A DNA stretch of 64,000 nucleotides. Source: CAWBRY01 sp963791295. Its GTDB lineage: Bacteria; Bacteroidota; Bacteroidia; Chitinophagales; Chitinophagaceae. The notes under the pieces are model-generated. The model ran no database searches, was not told where the DNA came from, and saw only the letters and a list, made by a program, of their open reading frames with translations. The stretch is taken from assembly GCA_963791295.1 (NCBI GenBank), contig CAWBRY010000003.1:341466-405465 (forward strand), in the 5' to 3' direction. A program made the position numbers and the translations under genes. How positions within the stretch are numbered: the stretch's first letter is position 1; each line of letters begins with the position of its first letter. Shown piece after piece: positions 42,357 through 51,659 of this stretch.

Positions 42357-43237
42357 ACTGTCGCTGTCTTTTCCTTTCCTGCCGGAGCACTGACTTCTTT
42401 TTCAACCGGAGCACCCACCAGATTGCCCCATTCGGTCCATGATCCATCATAGTTGCTAACGACGGGATAACCCAATAAATACTTCAATACAAACCAGGTG
42501 TGACTACTTCTCTCACCTATGCGGCAATAGGCAATTACTTGCTTATCCGGAGTAACTCCTTTGCTGCCATATAATTCTTCGAGTTGACTTGCAGATTTAA
42601 ATGTTCCATCTTCATTGCAGGCTTGTCCCCAGGGAATATTTTTTGCTCCGGGAATATGACCACCTCTCTGGCAGGTTTCGGGAAGACCGGGAGGTGAAAG
42701 AACCTTGCCCGTAAATTCATCTCCCGAACGAACATCAACCATTACAAATTCTTTGGATTCCATGGCATCCTGTGCCTGACGCAAATAGGTCCGAAGGCTT
42801 TCATCACGTGTACCGGCTGCATGATACGTAGTGGGTTTATGCGACGTAATCTGTTTAGTTAGCTCTTTTCCTTCAGCCAACCACTTCTTCCGGCCACCAT
42901 TCATTATACGAACATCCTTATGTCCATACATTTTCATTTGCCATAGAGCCCAGGCTGCAAACCAATTGTTGTTGTCACCGTATAAGATGACCGTTGTATC
43001 GTTACTGATACCACTTTCTCCAAGCAGTTTTTCCAAACTTTCTTTGCTGATCACGTCGCGTTGCAGCGTGTCACATAGTTGTGTTTGCCAATTCCATCCT
43101 ATGGCCCCGGGAATATGGCCTTCAGCGTATGCGGTCGTATCCACATCTACTTCAGCCAGCACCAAGTTAGGATCGAATTTGTGCTCATCTACCCAATCAG
43201 TAGATACAAGAGCTTCGGGGTGTGCATAATCAGTCAT
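42353..43237 (-). CDS. Sulfurtransferase with two rhodanese domains
   Basis: A 294-residue thiosulfate or 3-mercaptopyruvate sulfurtransferase. The inactive N-terminal rhodanese domain covers about 1-130. The C-terminal domain carries the persulfide-forming cysteine near 238 in YCRIGERSSHTW. The CRIGER loop fits thiosulfate-type rhodaneses. Start at 43237 as upstream readings lack family support. It overlaps the following small gene by 4 bp. A perfect -7 box lies about 70 bp upstream. Confidence 0.93.
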   Translation of the reverse strand: MTDYAHPEALVSTDWVDEHKFDPNLVLAEVDVDTTAYAEGHIPGAIGWNWQTQLCDTLQRDVISKESLEKLLGESGISNDTTVILYGDNNNWFAAWALWQMKMYGHKDVRIMNGGRKKWLAEGKELTKQITSHKPTTYHAAGTRDESLRTYLRQAQDAMESKEFVMVDVRSGDEFTGKVLSPPGLPETCQRGGHIPGAKNIPWGQACNEDGTFKSASQLEELYGSKGVTPDKQVIAYCRIGERSSHTWFVLKYLLGYPVVSNYDGSWTEWGNLVGAPVEKEVSAPAGKEKTATV

Positions 43238-43306
43238 GATGTATAATTTTTTTAAATAAATAATAAATCGGGGGCGCATAAGGTACAACTGCCGGACACT
43301 ATCTTC

Positions 43307-43314
43307 CAAAAATA
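43307..43314 (-). promoter_or_regulatory. -7 promoter element for the sulfurtransferase unit
   Basis: TATTTTTG on the minus strand, an exact TAnnTTTG match about 70 bp before the ATG at 43237. It lies between the stop of the aminoacylase gene and the sulfurtransferase, so the two need not share a promoter. Confidence 0.5.
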
Positions 43315-43339
43315 TTTTACAGATGGAATTGTATCTGCG

Positions 43340-44923
43340 CTACTGGCCTGGCTTATATCCCGGGCCGTAAAGTGCCTGGCCCGCACGCGCGCCTACGTGG
43401 GTTTCCTTGTCGACGGTTAATACTCCATTTACAATAACAAATTGAAATCCTTTTGAATAGGCATGCGGATGCTCAAAGGTAGAGAGATCCTTCACTTGCT
43501 TTTCGTCGAAAATGACGATGTCGGCGGCATATCCCTCTACCAGGAGGCCTCTGTCATGCAACTGAAATTTCTGGGCCGGCAGGGACGTCATTCTGCGAAT
43601 AGCTTCTTCAAGCGTAATCACTTTTTGCTCACGTACATATTCAGCCAGCACCCGGGCATTAGTACCATAACCCCGTGGATGCGGGACACCCGTTCCTAAT
43701 ACCCGTATCGACGCATCGCTGGCAAACATATTGAAAGGATATTGCATGATGCGCCGGATATCCTCCTCACTCATGCCATGAAAGACAGCGCTGGCTCCTC
43801 CATTCATCATGAGATCGATGATAGTTTCCGCTTCTTTTTTTGCTTTGTGTTTTCTTCCTTTCATCCGGTTGATCTCTTCGATGCTTTTACCATTGTAACT
43901 GGTATCTGGCTCGTAATTGGCTACGACAGCATAACTAAAGTGTTTCAACTTTCTTTTCTTCAATCGGCCGAGCATATAGCGAATCGTTTCTTTTCTTATT
44001 TGCGGATCTTGCAAACGGGCTTTAATAGAATCCTGTCCGTCTGCTAAAAGTTCGTCGGGGATTAGTGTGCTGATAGAAGTACTGCTGGCTGTATAAGGAT
44101 ATTGATCAATGGTCACATCGATCCCTTCTTTTCTTGCTGATTCGATCAGGGGGACTGTTTCTTTGCTTCGTCCCCAGTTTTGCTGACCACTCAATTTAAA
44201 ATGTGAAATTTCGACCGCGATCTTTGCTTCTCTTCCTACCGTCAACGCTTCCTGGATCGCTTCGGTCACACTATCTCCTTCATCTCTCATGTGCGTGGCA
44301 TAGATGCCATCATACTTCGCAGCTACTTTTGCCAAATCTACGATCTCGGATGTTTTTGAATAGGTGCCGGGGATGTAGATAAGGCCAGTTGAGAAGCCCA
44401 TCGCCCCTTCTTTCATCGCTTTGTCGACCAGGCCTTCCATTTGTTTCATTTCTTCCGGCGATGCATCCCGGTTGGCGCGACCCATGACTGTTTTTCTTAC
44501 ATCATTGTGTCCGATCAACGTACCTACATTAATCGAAAGTTTTAATGAATCGATCCAATGCAGGTACTTTCCAATGTCGACATTAGAAGAACCGCAATTG
44601 CCGGTAATGCAAGTAGTGACACCGTCTAAAATGAAATTTGTCGCCCGGGTATCTTTTGTTTCATCGTCTTCCAGGTGTGTATGTACGTCGATAAATCCCG
44701 GAGCAACGATCAATCCTGTCGCGTCAATGATTTTAGATCCTGAATAAGCTAACCTTTTTCCAATCTGGATGATCTTACCATCTTTTACGGCGATATCGCC
44801 ATAAAACCAACTGTTGCCGGCACCGTCGACGATCTTCCCATTCTGGATCAGGATATCGCAGGAAGGATTTTGTGCCTCCAGTAAGAGTGGAATCAGAAGA
44901 AAGACCAGGATAATTTTTTTCAT
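43340..44923 (-). CDS. Exported N-acyl-D-amino-acid deacylase-type amidohydrolase
   Basis: A 527-residue amidohydrolase. The signal peptide (1-18, LLLEAQ) exports it. Metal-binding residues include His-Thr-His in APGFIDVHTHLEDD and a Cys in GNCGSS, the position of the bridging ligand of D-aminoacylases. HMRDEGDSV and EISHFKLSGQQNWG supply the further histidines. It likely releases D-amino acids from N-acyl or dipeptide forms. It is the last gene of the hydrolase cluster, starting 4 bp after the stop of the upstream membrane-protein gene. Confidence 0.88.
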   Translation of the reverse strand: MKKIILVFLLIPLLLEAQNPSCDILIQNGKIVDGAGNSWFYGDIAVKDGKIIQIGKRLAYSGSKIIDATGLIVAPGFIDVHTHLEDDETKDTRATNFILDGVTTCITGNCGSSNVDIGKYLHWIDSLKLSINVGTLIGHNDVRKTVMGRANRDASPEEMKQMEGLVDKAMKEGAMGFSTGLIYIPGTYSKTSEIVDLAKVAAKYDGIYATHMRDEGDSVTEAIQEALTVGREAKIAVEISHFKLSGQQNWGRSKETVPLIESARKEGIDVTIDQYPYTASSTSISTLIPDELLADGQDSIKARLQDPQIRKETIRYMLGRLKKRKLKHFSYAVVANYEPDTSYNGKSIEEINRMKGRKHKAKKEAETIIDLMMNGGASAVFHGMSEEDIRRIMQYPFNMFASDASIRVLGTGVPHPRGYGTNARVLAEYVREQKVITLEEAIRRMTSLPAQKFQLHDRGLLVEGYAADIVIFDEKQVKDLSTFEHPHAYSKGFQFVIVNGVLTVDKETHVGARAGQALYGPGYKPGQ

Positions 44924-44927
44924 TCGG

Positions 44928-45680
44928 TCAGGGTTTGATATGATATTCATTCCTGACCACATCCATCAGGTATTGTGCTTTGGCTTTAGCGATTTTGGCA
45001 TTATCGCGGCAGGTACTGGAAATGCGCATGACCTGGAATATTGCTCCGGAAATTTCATTGATACTGGCAGGAGTATAAGGCAAAAAGGAAAAAGAGATAG
45101 CGCTATCTCCATTGATCAGCCGATTTAGCAATTGAACATTAAAAAGTTTGAAGCGGCTTTGTTTATAGTTGTCGATGCGGTTGGCCTCGGTGCGGTTGTT
45201 CCAATCAATTTCCGTTACGAGATAACCATCATAATCGATGATGGCCGCCGTCACTTTATCGTTCCGGATCATGCGCATGCCGCCTGCACCCTTCAACTGT
45301 TGGATGGTGCGGTCATCGCGAGTGAATGTTTCATAACCATCGGTGGAATCAAGAAGGTAGTAAATAAGCGAAGCATTTTTTTGTAGGTCCTTTTCTCCCA
45401 TGAGGCTGATCAGCTTTTGCAATTTATCTTCCCTGGTTTGTCTGAACGTGATATTGGAATCGAGTACATGAATATCCGTCCGGAGATCCTCCAACAACAT
45501 TCGCATGTACTGTTTCTCTCTTTTATTTTCCAGGTAGTGTTCTCGAAGATTATCCACATAGAAGCCCAATGAAATGGCCAGGAAGAGCATGAAAAATTCA
45601 TAGAAATAGTGGCGCCATTTTTTTGACTTGTTCGATGACTCCGGGGGTGGACTGTGATGCGAAGGATGATGAGCAGCCAT
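44928..45680 (-). CDS. Membrane protein, paralog A of a small family with His-rich N-terminus
   Basis: I do not recognise a named family with certainty; it resembles DUF6090-like proteins in layout. The 250-residue product starts MAAHHPSHHSPPPESS, has one transmembrane helix at about 25-45 (FYEFFMLFLAISLGFYV), then a conserved charged block (NLREHYLENKREKQYM) and a helical extracytoplasmic part. The paralog at 48100-48849 shares the helix, the REHxxExKREK block and the QxKxxGxxRxI motif. It lies just before the aminoacylase gene in the same operon. Confidence 0.75.
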   Translation of the reverse strand: MAAHHPSHHSPPPESSNKSKKWRHYFYEFFMLFLAISLGFYVDNLREHYLENKREKQYMRMLLEDLRTDIHVLDSNITFRQTREDKLQKLISLMGEKDLQKNASLIYYLLDSTDGYETFTRDDRTIQQLKGAGGMRMIRNDKVTAAIIDYDGYLVTEIDWNNRTEANRIDNYKQSRFKLFNVQLLNRLINGDSAISFSFLPYTPASINEISGAIFQVMRISSTCRDNAKIAKAKAQYLMDVVRNEYHIKP

Positions 45681-45753
45681 AGCAGGCGATTTGCTATTTA
45701 TTGATTATTTTTTTTCCTACACGGCTGATCAAAGATAACCAAATAGGACACCC

Positions 45754-46959
45754 TCACAAATAGCTCAACCACCATTTTTCCTTGTGGTTGCTCTTGTACC
45801 GATCATACCATTTACACAGCGGATACATAACGACGAGAATCCCTATCCAGAGAACGTATACTATAAATAAAGAAAATCCTTCTCCGGGTGTCAGGAATTT
45901 AAGTGGATTGCCTGGCGTTCCCGCCATACCCTCCGCAAGACTATGCCCCCTCAACAAATACACAATGACGCTCGCGATATGAAGTATATAGAAATGAACG
46001 ATAAAATAGAAAAAAGGAACTCGTCCGTATACGCTAATAATTCTTGCCAACCGGCTGCGTGTATTTTTTATCAGTGCCAGAAAAATCAGACCCGGTCCGA
46101 TAGTAGCACAAAGAAAGAGCAGGGAGGGCGGATATTTTTGTACGTTCATGAATGAGAAAAAAGTAGCCAGGCCGTTTTTTTGCTGCGCCCATGGAGCAGG
46201 GTTACCATAGACATTGATGGCACGCAAGGCGATGAAGAATATCAGCAATCCGATACCGGTCCACAAAAGTATTTTTTTCCTTGCCGCAGGCTCAACATCT
46301 GTAAAAAGCTTACCGCAACAGTATCCGAGGAGCATTAAACCTGTCCATGAAAGAAACGGGTAGAATATAAAAAGCACATGCCCCTTCCATAGCGGAAATA
46401 TGCCGACACGGTGAAGCAGATGCCACCAAACTGGAAAAGAGGTTCTGTTTTTTTCGGCGAGGTCGATCAGATTATGTCCAAATACAATGAGGAGTCCAAG
46501 TAGAAGTATTAAATGGTAAGGGATCCAGATCAATAAGCCGAGTATGATCATACTCATACCAATGGACCAAAGTGTTTCGAGAATAAAGGCGCCGTAGTGA
46601 ATATCGCCGGTTAAAGCCAGGGACATGATGAAGAGGTCCACGAGAATCAACCAAAGACCCCTCGTGATCAAAAACATCGTTAATTCTTTTTTTGTTTTTC
46701 GTCGCCGTTGAAGCCATACAGAAACGCCGGAGAGAAAAACAAAAAGAGGGGCACAAAAATGAGTCACCCAACGAGTGAAAAATAAAATGGAATTCGTAGT
46801 AGTGGGATCCAGCGGGTCTCCCGTGAGTGCGTGCTTATGAAAGAGATCTCGTGTGTGATCAAGCGCCATGATGATCATGATCAGTCCACGAAGCAAATCA
46901 ATGGATTCTATTCGCTTTGTATTCTCGCTGAGCGGCCGGGAAATAGCTTCGGCATTCAT
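45754..46959 (-). CDS. DUF1624/heparan-alpha-glucosaminide acetyltransferase-like membrane protein
   Basis: A 401-residue polytopic membrane protein. RIESIDLLRGLIMIIMALDHTRD near 16-38 (quoted in part as DLLRGLIMIIMALDHTRD) is the hallmark of the DUF1624 acyltransferase fold, with the conserved Asp-His. About 10-11 transmembrane segments follow. The family transfers acetyl groups across the membrane to sugars. It is 28 bp downstream of the beta-lactamase-like gene and 73 bp before the paralog A gene, so it is likely in the same operon. ATG at 46959 is preferred over an upstream TTG. Confidence 0.85.
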   Translation of the reverse strand: MNAEAISRPLSENTKRIESIDLLRGLIMIIMALDHTRDLFHKHALTGDPLDPTTTNSILFFTRWVTHFCAPLFVFLSGVSVWLQRRRKTKKELTMFLITRGLWLILVDLFIMSLALTGDIHYGAFILETLWSIGMSMIILGLLIWIPYHLILLLGLLIVFGHNLIDLAEKNRTSFPVWWHLLHRVGIFPLWKGHVLFIFYPFLSWTGLMLLGYCCGKLFTDVEPAARKKILLWTGIGLLIFFIALRAINVYGNPAPWAQQKNGLATFFSFMNVQKYPPSLLFLCATIGPGLIFLALIKNTRSRLARIISVYGRVPFFYFIVHFYILHIASVIVYLLRGHSLAEGMAGTPGNPLKFLTPGEGFSLFIVYVLWIGILVVMYPLCKWYDRYKSNHKEKWWLSYL

Positions 46960-46999
46960 CTTTGGTCTCAAATTTTATTATAGGTCTTCATGAAAGGGC

Positions 47000-48103
47000 T
47001 TAGTCGGATAAAATGGAAGCCAGGCCGGCATTGATCAAAGACGCTGATGTCTCGTTGTTGGATAAAATGATAATGATTTGGTCTTTATCGACGAATTTGG
47101 CGACGAGAGTACTATAACCCGGCCAGCCTCCGCCGTGGGTGATGATCCGATGTCCTTTTTCTAATTGGATCCTCACGCCAAAACCATAGTAGCCGGAAGA
47201 GTCGTCGGGGGAGATGCGGACCAGTGGTGAAAGCATCTCGTTTATGGCAGGCTTGCTTACCAATTTCTCTGTATTCCAGGCGTTGATCCATTTCAGCAAG
47301 TCTCCCGTAGTTGAATTCACACATCCGTCGCCTACGATTCCATCGAGATAGTACACCATGTCCAGCTTGGGAAGACTATCGGGCAAAATATAACGGTGCA
47401 GGCTATCCGAATACACAAAACCAAGCGCATAGTTATCCGGTGTCTTTCGCGATGCACGGCGGCCATTTAAAATAAACGTACGGGTCATACCAAGGGGGCT
47501 AAATATCGATTTGGCCATAAAATCGTTGTAACTCATTCCCGAAACCTTTTCAATGATCGAGGCCAAGAGAGCATACCCGGTATTGCTGTATTGCCAATTG
47601 CTACCCGGCTTAAAGAACAGGCTATCTTTTTCCCTAATCAGCATTTCAAGAATGTCTTTATTGTATGCTATTTTTTTACGGTCCCACTTCTTTTCGAACT
47701 GATCTTCGTATGAAGGAAGGCCTGAAGTATGTGTCAACAAATTCCTTATGGTTATATGTTCATAAGGGAGGGCGGGAAAAAACTTTTTTATATCATCCTC
47801 GTAGCGAAGAAGTCCCCGTTCTTTAAGGATCATGATTCCCATGGCCGTAAATTGTTTGGAGACGGAAGCCAATTCAAATGCCGAACTATCATTCAGCATT
47901 GTCTTAGAATTGAAATCGGCATAACCAAATGACTGCTGATAAATGGGCTTTCCTCCGCGCGCCACTAATACATTTCCATTAAACTTAAAATGATCATGCT
48001 GTCCATTCATGAACTGTGCCAGCAAAGGAGCATAATTCTTTTGCGCAGACAGACAAATCGGCAGCAACAACAAAAGGCAAATTGTATTAAATCTCATAGT
48101 CAT
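47000..48103 (-). CDS. Exported serine hydrolase, beta-lactamase/DD-peptidase fold
   Basis: A 367-residue enzyme with a signal peptide (1-20, CLSAQ). The SxxK nucleophile motif is SVSK at 79-82, the YxN-type motif is YSNTGYALL near 166, and HGGGWPGYST near 323 replaces the KTG box. This set is typical of class C-like esterases/peptidases. The ATG overlaps the preceding stop by 4 bp (ATGA). It probably acts on peptidoglycan or D-amino acid esters. It is a central gene of the hydrolase cluster. Confidence 0.9.
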   Translation of the reverse strand: MTMRFNTICLLLLLPICLSAQKNYAPLLAQFMNGQHDHFKFNGNVLVARGGKPIYQQSFGYADFNSKTMLNDSSAFELASVSKQFTAMGIMILKERGLLRYEDDIKKFFPALPYEHITIRNLLTHTSGLPSYEDQFEKKWDRKKIAYNKDILEMLIREKDSLFFKPGSNWQYSNTGYALLASIIEKVSGMSYNDFMAKSIFSPLGMTRTFILNGRRASRKTPDNYALGFVYSDSLHRYILPDSLPKLDMVYYLDGIVGDGCVNSTTGDLLKWINAWNTEKLVSKPAINEMLSPLVRISPDDSSGYYGFGVRIQLEKGHRIITHGGGWPGYSTLVAKFVDKDQIIIILSNNETSASLINAGLASILSD

Positions 48104-48849
48104 AGTCTGTATTCGTTCTTCAGAAAGATAATCAATTCAGTCGCCTGCTTAATCTGTCCGAGGGTAGCATTCTTTGAATATAGCATGATGGAGATGATAT
48201 AATGTGCCCGGACAATAAATTCGTTAATGGTTTTTTTATCCTCGGTAATCAAAGGAGGATTGCCTGTCGGTGCAGTAAATTCAAAGGTCTCCCGGTTCAC
48301 CAGTCCCTGAAAAATATTTCCGTCAAAAATCTTTCCTTCAAATTCGATCAATCCCCAATGACGAAGCAGGAGCTGTGAAGCCATCAGTGACATATCTTTC
48401 AAATGAAAATAGTATTGGGAGATCTTATTTGCTACCATCTGCTTATGGATGAGGCGAAGATTGCCCGAATTCTTCATTTGATCATATGAATAATCATAGA
48501 TTGTGGGGAAATCACTAAATCGCAACGCAATTCTTGCCAGTAAGTAAGTTCGTTGCTGCCGGAATTGATCCCGGTTTGGTTGATTGAGGAGGAGGATCAC
48601 TGAGTCAAACGCCTGGATGGAAATGCGTTGGTTGGAGAGATATTGGTTTAGCCAAGCTGTGTCTAATTTCAAGTCTTCGATAATCGAACGGATGTACTCC
48701 TTTTCTCTCTTACCTTCTATAGAGTGTTCTCTTACATTTTCTGCGAAGAAGCCGGCCGTAACAGCCAGGAATAACATCAGAAATTCAAATAAATAATGCT
48801 TAAGATGTTTCTTCCCTTCGCCTGGCGCATGTGCATGATGGACTTCCAT
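48100..48849 (-). CDS. Membrane protein, paralog B of the His-rich N-terminal family
   Basis: A 249-residue paralog of the product of 44928-45680. It starts MEVHHAHAPGEGKK, followed by a transmembrane helix (FEFLMLFLAVTAGFFAENV) and the REHSIEGKREKEYIRS block. Further shared positions are QMKNSGNLRLI and the spacing of hydrophobic residues in the C-terminal half. Function is unknown. It lies between the penicillin acylase gene (22 bp) and the serine hydrolase gene (4-bp overlap), so it is clearly part of the operon. Confidence 0.75.
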   Translation of the reverse strand: MEVHHAHAPGEGKKHLKHYLFEFLMLFLAVTAGFFAENVREHSIEGKREKEYIRSIIEDLKLDTAWLNQYLSNQRISIQAFDSVILLLNQPNRDQFRQQRTYLLARIALRFSDFPTIYDYSYDQMKNSGNLRLIHKQMVANKISQYYFHLKDMSLMASQLLLRHWGLIEFEGKIFDGNIFQGLVNRETFEFTAPTGNPPLITEDKKTINEFIVRAHYIISIMLYSKNATLGQIKQATELIIFLKNEYRL

Positions 48850-48871
48850 GAAGATTATTTACTTGTCATAG

Positions 48872-51055
48872 TCATTGTCCGGGATGGTAGGTTCTTTCCG
48901 CATGCTTCATCACATCATCCTTATAGAATAAAACATCTTTGAACTGTCCCTTGGTATACATTTCCAGTTGATCGCTAAAATGTTTGGAATGAATATTCCC
49001 ACTCTCTCCGCCTGCCAAAAGAGATTTGGCCTTTATCTTCTTTCCAAATTCCACAGCACAAATAAAACTATTGCCGCTAACACCGTATCTCTTTTTTGTA
49101 TTTGGATAATAGCGGCTATTATACGAAGGCAGCATTCCCCAAACCGAAGAAGCGAAGCCGACAGGCAGACTCGGCTGATCGTCCTGGTAAGTCTGTGAAA
49201 TATCGCCCGTTATTCGCTGGTATCGATTGACCTCTCCCCAGGCCACATCCCACCGGCCGAATCTTTCTTTGAGGTCCTTCATGGCGGAGATAAGAGGAGG
49301 GAATAGCTCTTCCCTGGTGGATGTCGCAGCAAAATTTTTTGTTAGCGTTACCTGGTCATCCCATCCCTCATCAATATAAATTCTGCGAAGGGAAGCCGAT
49401 AATTTATCAGCCCAGGTAATGGCCAACGTGGTTGCTACTGAATTTTCTGCACAGTGATAATCCCAGTTTCTTAAAATTTGAATTGCATCTTTTACCATTG
49501 TATATAATGAATCATCGGCATGGACATCTTTTTCAAAGGAGCTGACAAGCGCAGGTATTAATATTTCAAAAGCCGATAGATAAGTATCATATCCCGCTGC
49601 AACGACCTTATCGAGAGTAAACGCTTTTTCGCGACTCAACACTCTGGCCGCATTAATGCCTCTGAAATTTTCTCCATCCGGAGCCATATAGGCAGGGTAG
49701 TCATCTTTTTTTGGACTGCTGCTTCCCGATACAGTGAAGGGAGTAGAATTACAGTTTTGGATCCAACCACTGGCTGGATTATAAACATGCACGATCTCAT
49801 CAAGTGTATGCAAGCCTTTCCATTCCGTAGCGGTCGATGTTCCGTCCATCGGTTTTGACCAATTTAATTTGCTGTCTCTGCGCGGAACAAAATCGCCGTG
49901 CCAATAGGCGATATTACCCTGATCATCCGCAAATACAGTGTTATTAGATGTATTGCCAAGCAGCGACATATTCTTTTTGAAATCTTCAAAACCCCTGGTC
50001 TTTGTTCGTTGCCAGCTTTGTATGAGGCTGGTGAGAGCACGGTTATAACCTTTTACGCTGATCCATTTCCCGTCGCGACTCGCCATGATTGGACCATGAT
50101 GCGTAAAGTAAGCGGTAATCGTTTTTGTTTCTAACCGGCCCTCTTTTTTGTAACGAATAGGAATGCGTTTTTGAATGAGGGGCTTCAGGGTCTTGTTAAA
50201 TTCATAAAAAAGACGATTGTTTCTTTTGACAATTTTCTCCGCGTACAGATCCGCCACATCCACATTGCTCGAAGTATGCATCCATCCGCAATGTTCATTG
50301 AACCCCTGGTAAACAAAAAACTGTCCCCAGGTGATGGCGCCATATACATTCAAGCCTTCTTCGCTCGCAACCTGCACTTCAGGACGAAAATAAAAAGTGA
50401 CATGAGGATTGATATATAGGATTGCATTTCCTGATTCAGTAATGGATGGCGCAATTGCAAAGCCATTGGAACCACTGGTTGATTCCTCAAAAACCTTTAC
50501 ACGGCTTACATCCGGCGGCAAGCTGCCCAGATAAAAACTTTTCACATCGGCTTCCGTCACGTCGCCGGTGCTGATAGCACCAATGCTTCCATCAGTCCAC
50601 AATAAAGGATACCAGGGTTTGAAGCGAGTTAATAGAGCCGGCCTGGTGTTCTTGTTCTTGTAAAGAAAGTAATTGATGCCATCTGCGTACGCGTTCAATA
50701 ACTTCTGCAACCAAAAAGGAGATTTTCTGAAGTCGGCTACTGCATCGGCAGAATCAATGATCAACCGGATATACAGGTCATTTTGTAATTCATCTTCGCC
50801 CTTAACTTCCGACATCCGACCTAATTTTTCGATGTAATTCATCTCGATACGCGGAAAATCATCTTCGCACTGGGCATAAAGTAAACCAAAGACAGCATTT
50901 GCATCTGTCTTGCCATAAATATGTGGAATCCCCCACTTGTCGCGAATGATGGTAACTTTTTTTGCTTCGTCTTCCCAGCGCGCAATCTCCTGTTTTGAAA
51001 AAGTTTGGGCAAATAACTGGAGAGGAATAAATAATATGGCAAGGATAATTCTCAT
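48872..51055 (-). CDS. Penicillin/N-acylhomoserine-lactone acylase family protein
   Basis: A 727-residue Ntn-hydrolase precursor with a signal peptide (1-17, QLFAQ). Autocleavage and the nucleophile are predicted at Gly195-Ser196 in STSGSNGFAIAPS. Alpha-chain motifs RDKWGIPHIYGKTDANAVFG and YAQCEDDFPRIEM precede it. The enzyme cleaves acyl amides; acyl-homoserine lactones, beta-lactams or N-acyl amino acids are possible substrates. Length fits. It is 13 bp from the end of the upstream unknown gene and 22 bp before paralog B. Confidence 0.92.
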   Translation of the reverse strand: MRIILAILFIPLQLFAQTFSKQEIARWEDEAKKVTIIRDKWGIPHIYGKTDANAVFGLLYAQCEDDFPRIEMNYIEKLGRMSEVKGEDELQNDLYIRLIIDSADAVADFRKSPFWLQKLLNAYADGINYFLYKNKNTRPALLTRFKPWYPLLWTDGSIGAISTGDVTEADVKSFYLGSLPPDVSRVKVFEESTSGSNGFAIAPSITESGNAILYINPHVTFYFRPEVQVASEEGLNVYGAITWGQFFVYQGFNEHCGWMHTSSNVDVADLYAEKIVKRNNRLFYEFNKTLKPLIQKRIPIRYKKEGRLETKTITAYFTHHGPIMASRDGKWISVKGYNRALTSLIQSWQRTKTRGFEDFKKNMSLLGNTSNNTVFADDQGNIAYWHGDFVPRRDSKLNWSKPMDGTSTATEWKGLHTLDEIVHVYNPASGWIQNCNSTPFTVSGSSSPKKDDYPAYMAPDGENFRGINAARVLSREKAFTLDKVVAAGYDTYLSAFEILIPALVSSFEKDVHADDSLYTMVKDAIQILRNWDYHCAENSVATTLAITWADKLSASLRRIYIDEGWDDQVTLTKNFAATSTREELFPPLISAMKDLKERFGRWDVAWGEVNRYQRITGDISQTYQDDQPSLPVGFASSVWGMLPSYNSRYYPNTKKRYGVSGNSFICAVEFGKKIKAKSLLAGGESGNIHSKHFSDQLEMYTKGQFKDVLFYKDDVMKHAERTYHPGQ

Positions 51056-51068
51056 TCTAGAATCTTAG

Positions 51069-51611
51069 CTAGTCCTCTTTTCCCTTTTCTCCGACAAACC
51101 ATTGCTCCTTGTTTTTAAACAGCACATTAAATGTCGTTAGAGAACCGTAGATGCGGGTGATATATTGCTGCAAGTTTACCTTATCCTCATCGCTTAATTT
51201 TTTGTGGCTGTTAATATTTTGTTCCAGGACTCGCAGGCGGTCGCGAAGCATGACGATCTTGTGGAAAAAAACATCGATGGGTATTTCCTTTGGCTTCTGG
51301 CTTTTGTCGGCTGGTTGCAAGAGCATGAGGCCATTAAGCCATCTGTCCCCCAGCGGCGTATTTTCTGTAATGCCTCCCCACATTCTCAATATCCTGAGCA
51401 GCGAACGCTCTACATCGCTATGAGTTTCAAGCTCGGCGCTGATATTTTCCGGAATGATCTCGTCCAGGTGAGAGTCGTTTTTTTCAATCTCCTTAATTCC
51501 GTGGTTAATGAAGGAGATAAGATAGGTGGCGAAGCGGATTCCAACGATGACACCGGGTCCATGCTGCGTGTGCTGCAACCTGGTGCCGACTCCAAGTGTT
51601 GTTTGTTCCAT
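51069..51611 (-). CDS. Unrecognised cytoplasmic protein with CarD-like N-terminus
   Basis: A 180-residue protein with no signal peptide. Its first 30 residues (GVGTRLQHTQHGPGVIVGIR) form a small beta-barrel-like pattern reminiscent of the CarD/Tudor-type interaction domain. The rest is helical, with DVFFHKIVMLRDRLRVLEQN suggesting a coiled coil. I know no function. It starts 48 bp downstream of the serine hydrolase gene and 13 bp upstream of the acylase gene, so it joins the operon. Confidence 0.65.
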   Translation of the reverse strand: MEQTTLGVGTRLQHTQHGPGVIVGIRFATYLISFINHGIKEIEKNDSHLDEIIPENISAELETHSDVERSLLRILRMWGGITENTPLGDRWLNGLMLLQPADKSQKPKEIPIDVFFHKIVMLRDRLRVLEQNINSHKKLSDEDKVNLQQYITRIYGSLTTFNVLFKNKEQWFVGEKGKED

Positions 51612-51659
51612 GGGAGAAGTTTTCTTAAAGTTATACGTTTTTAGGTTTTAGGATATAGC

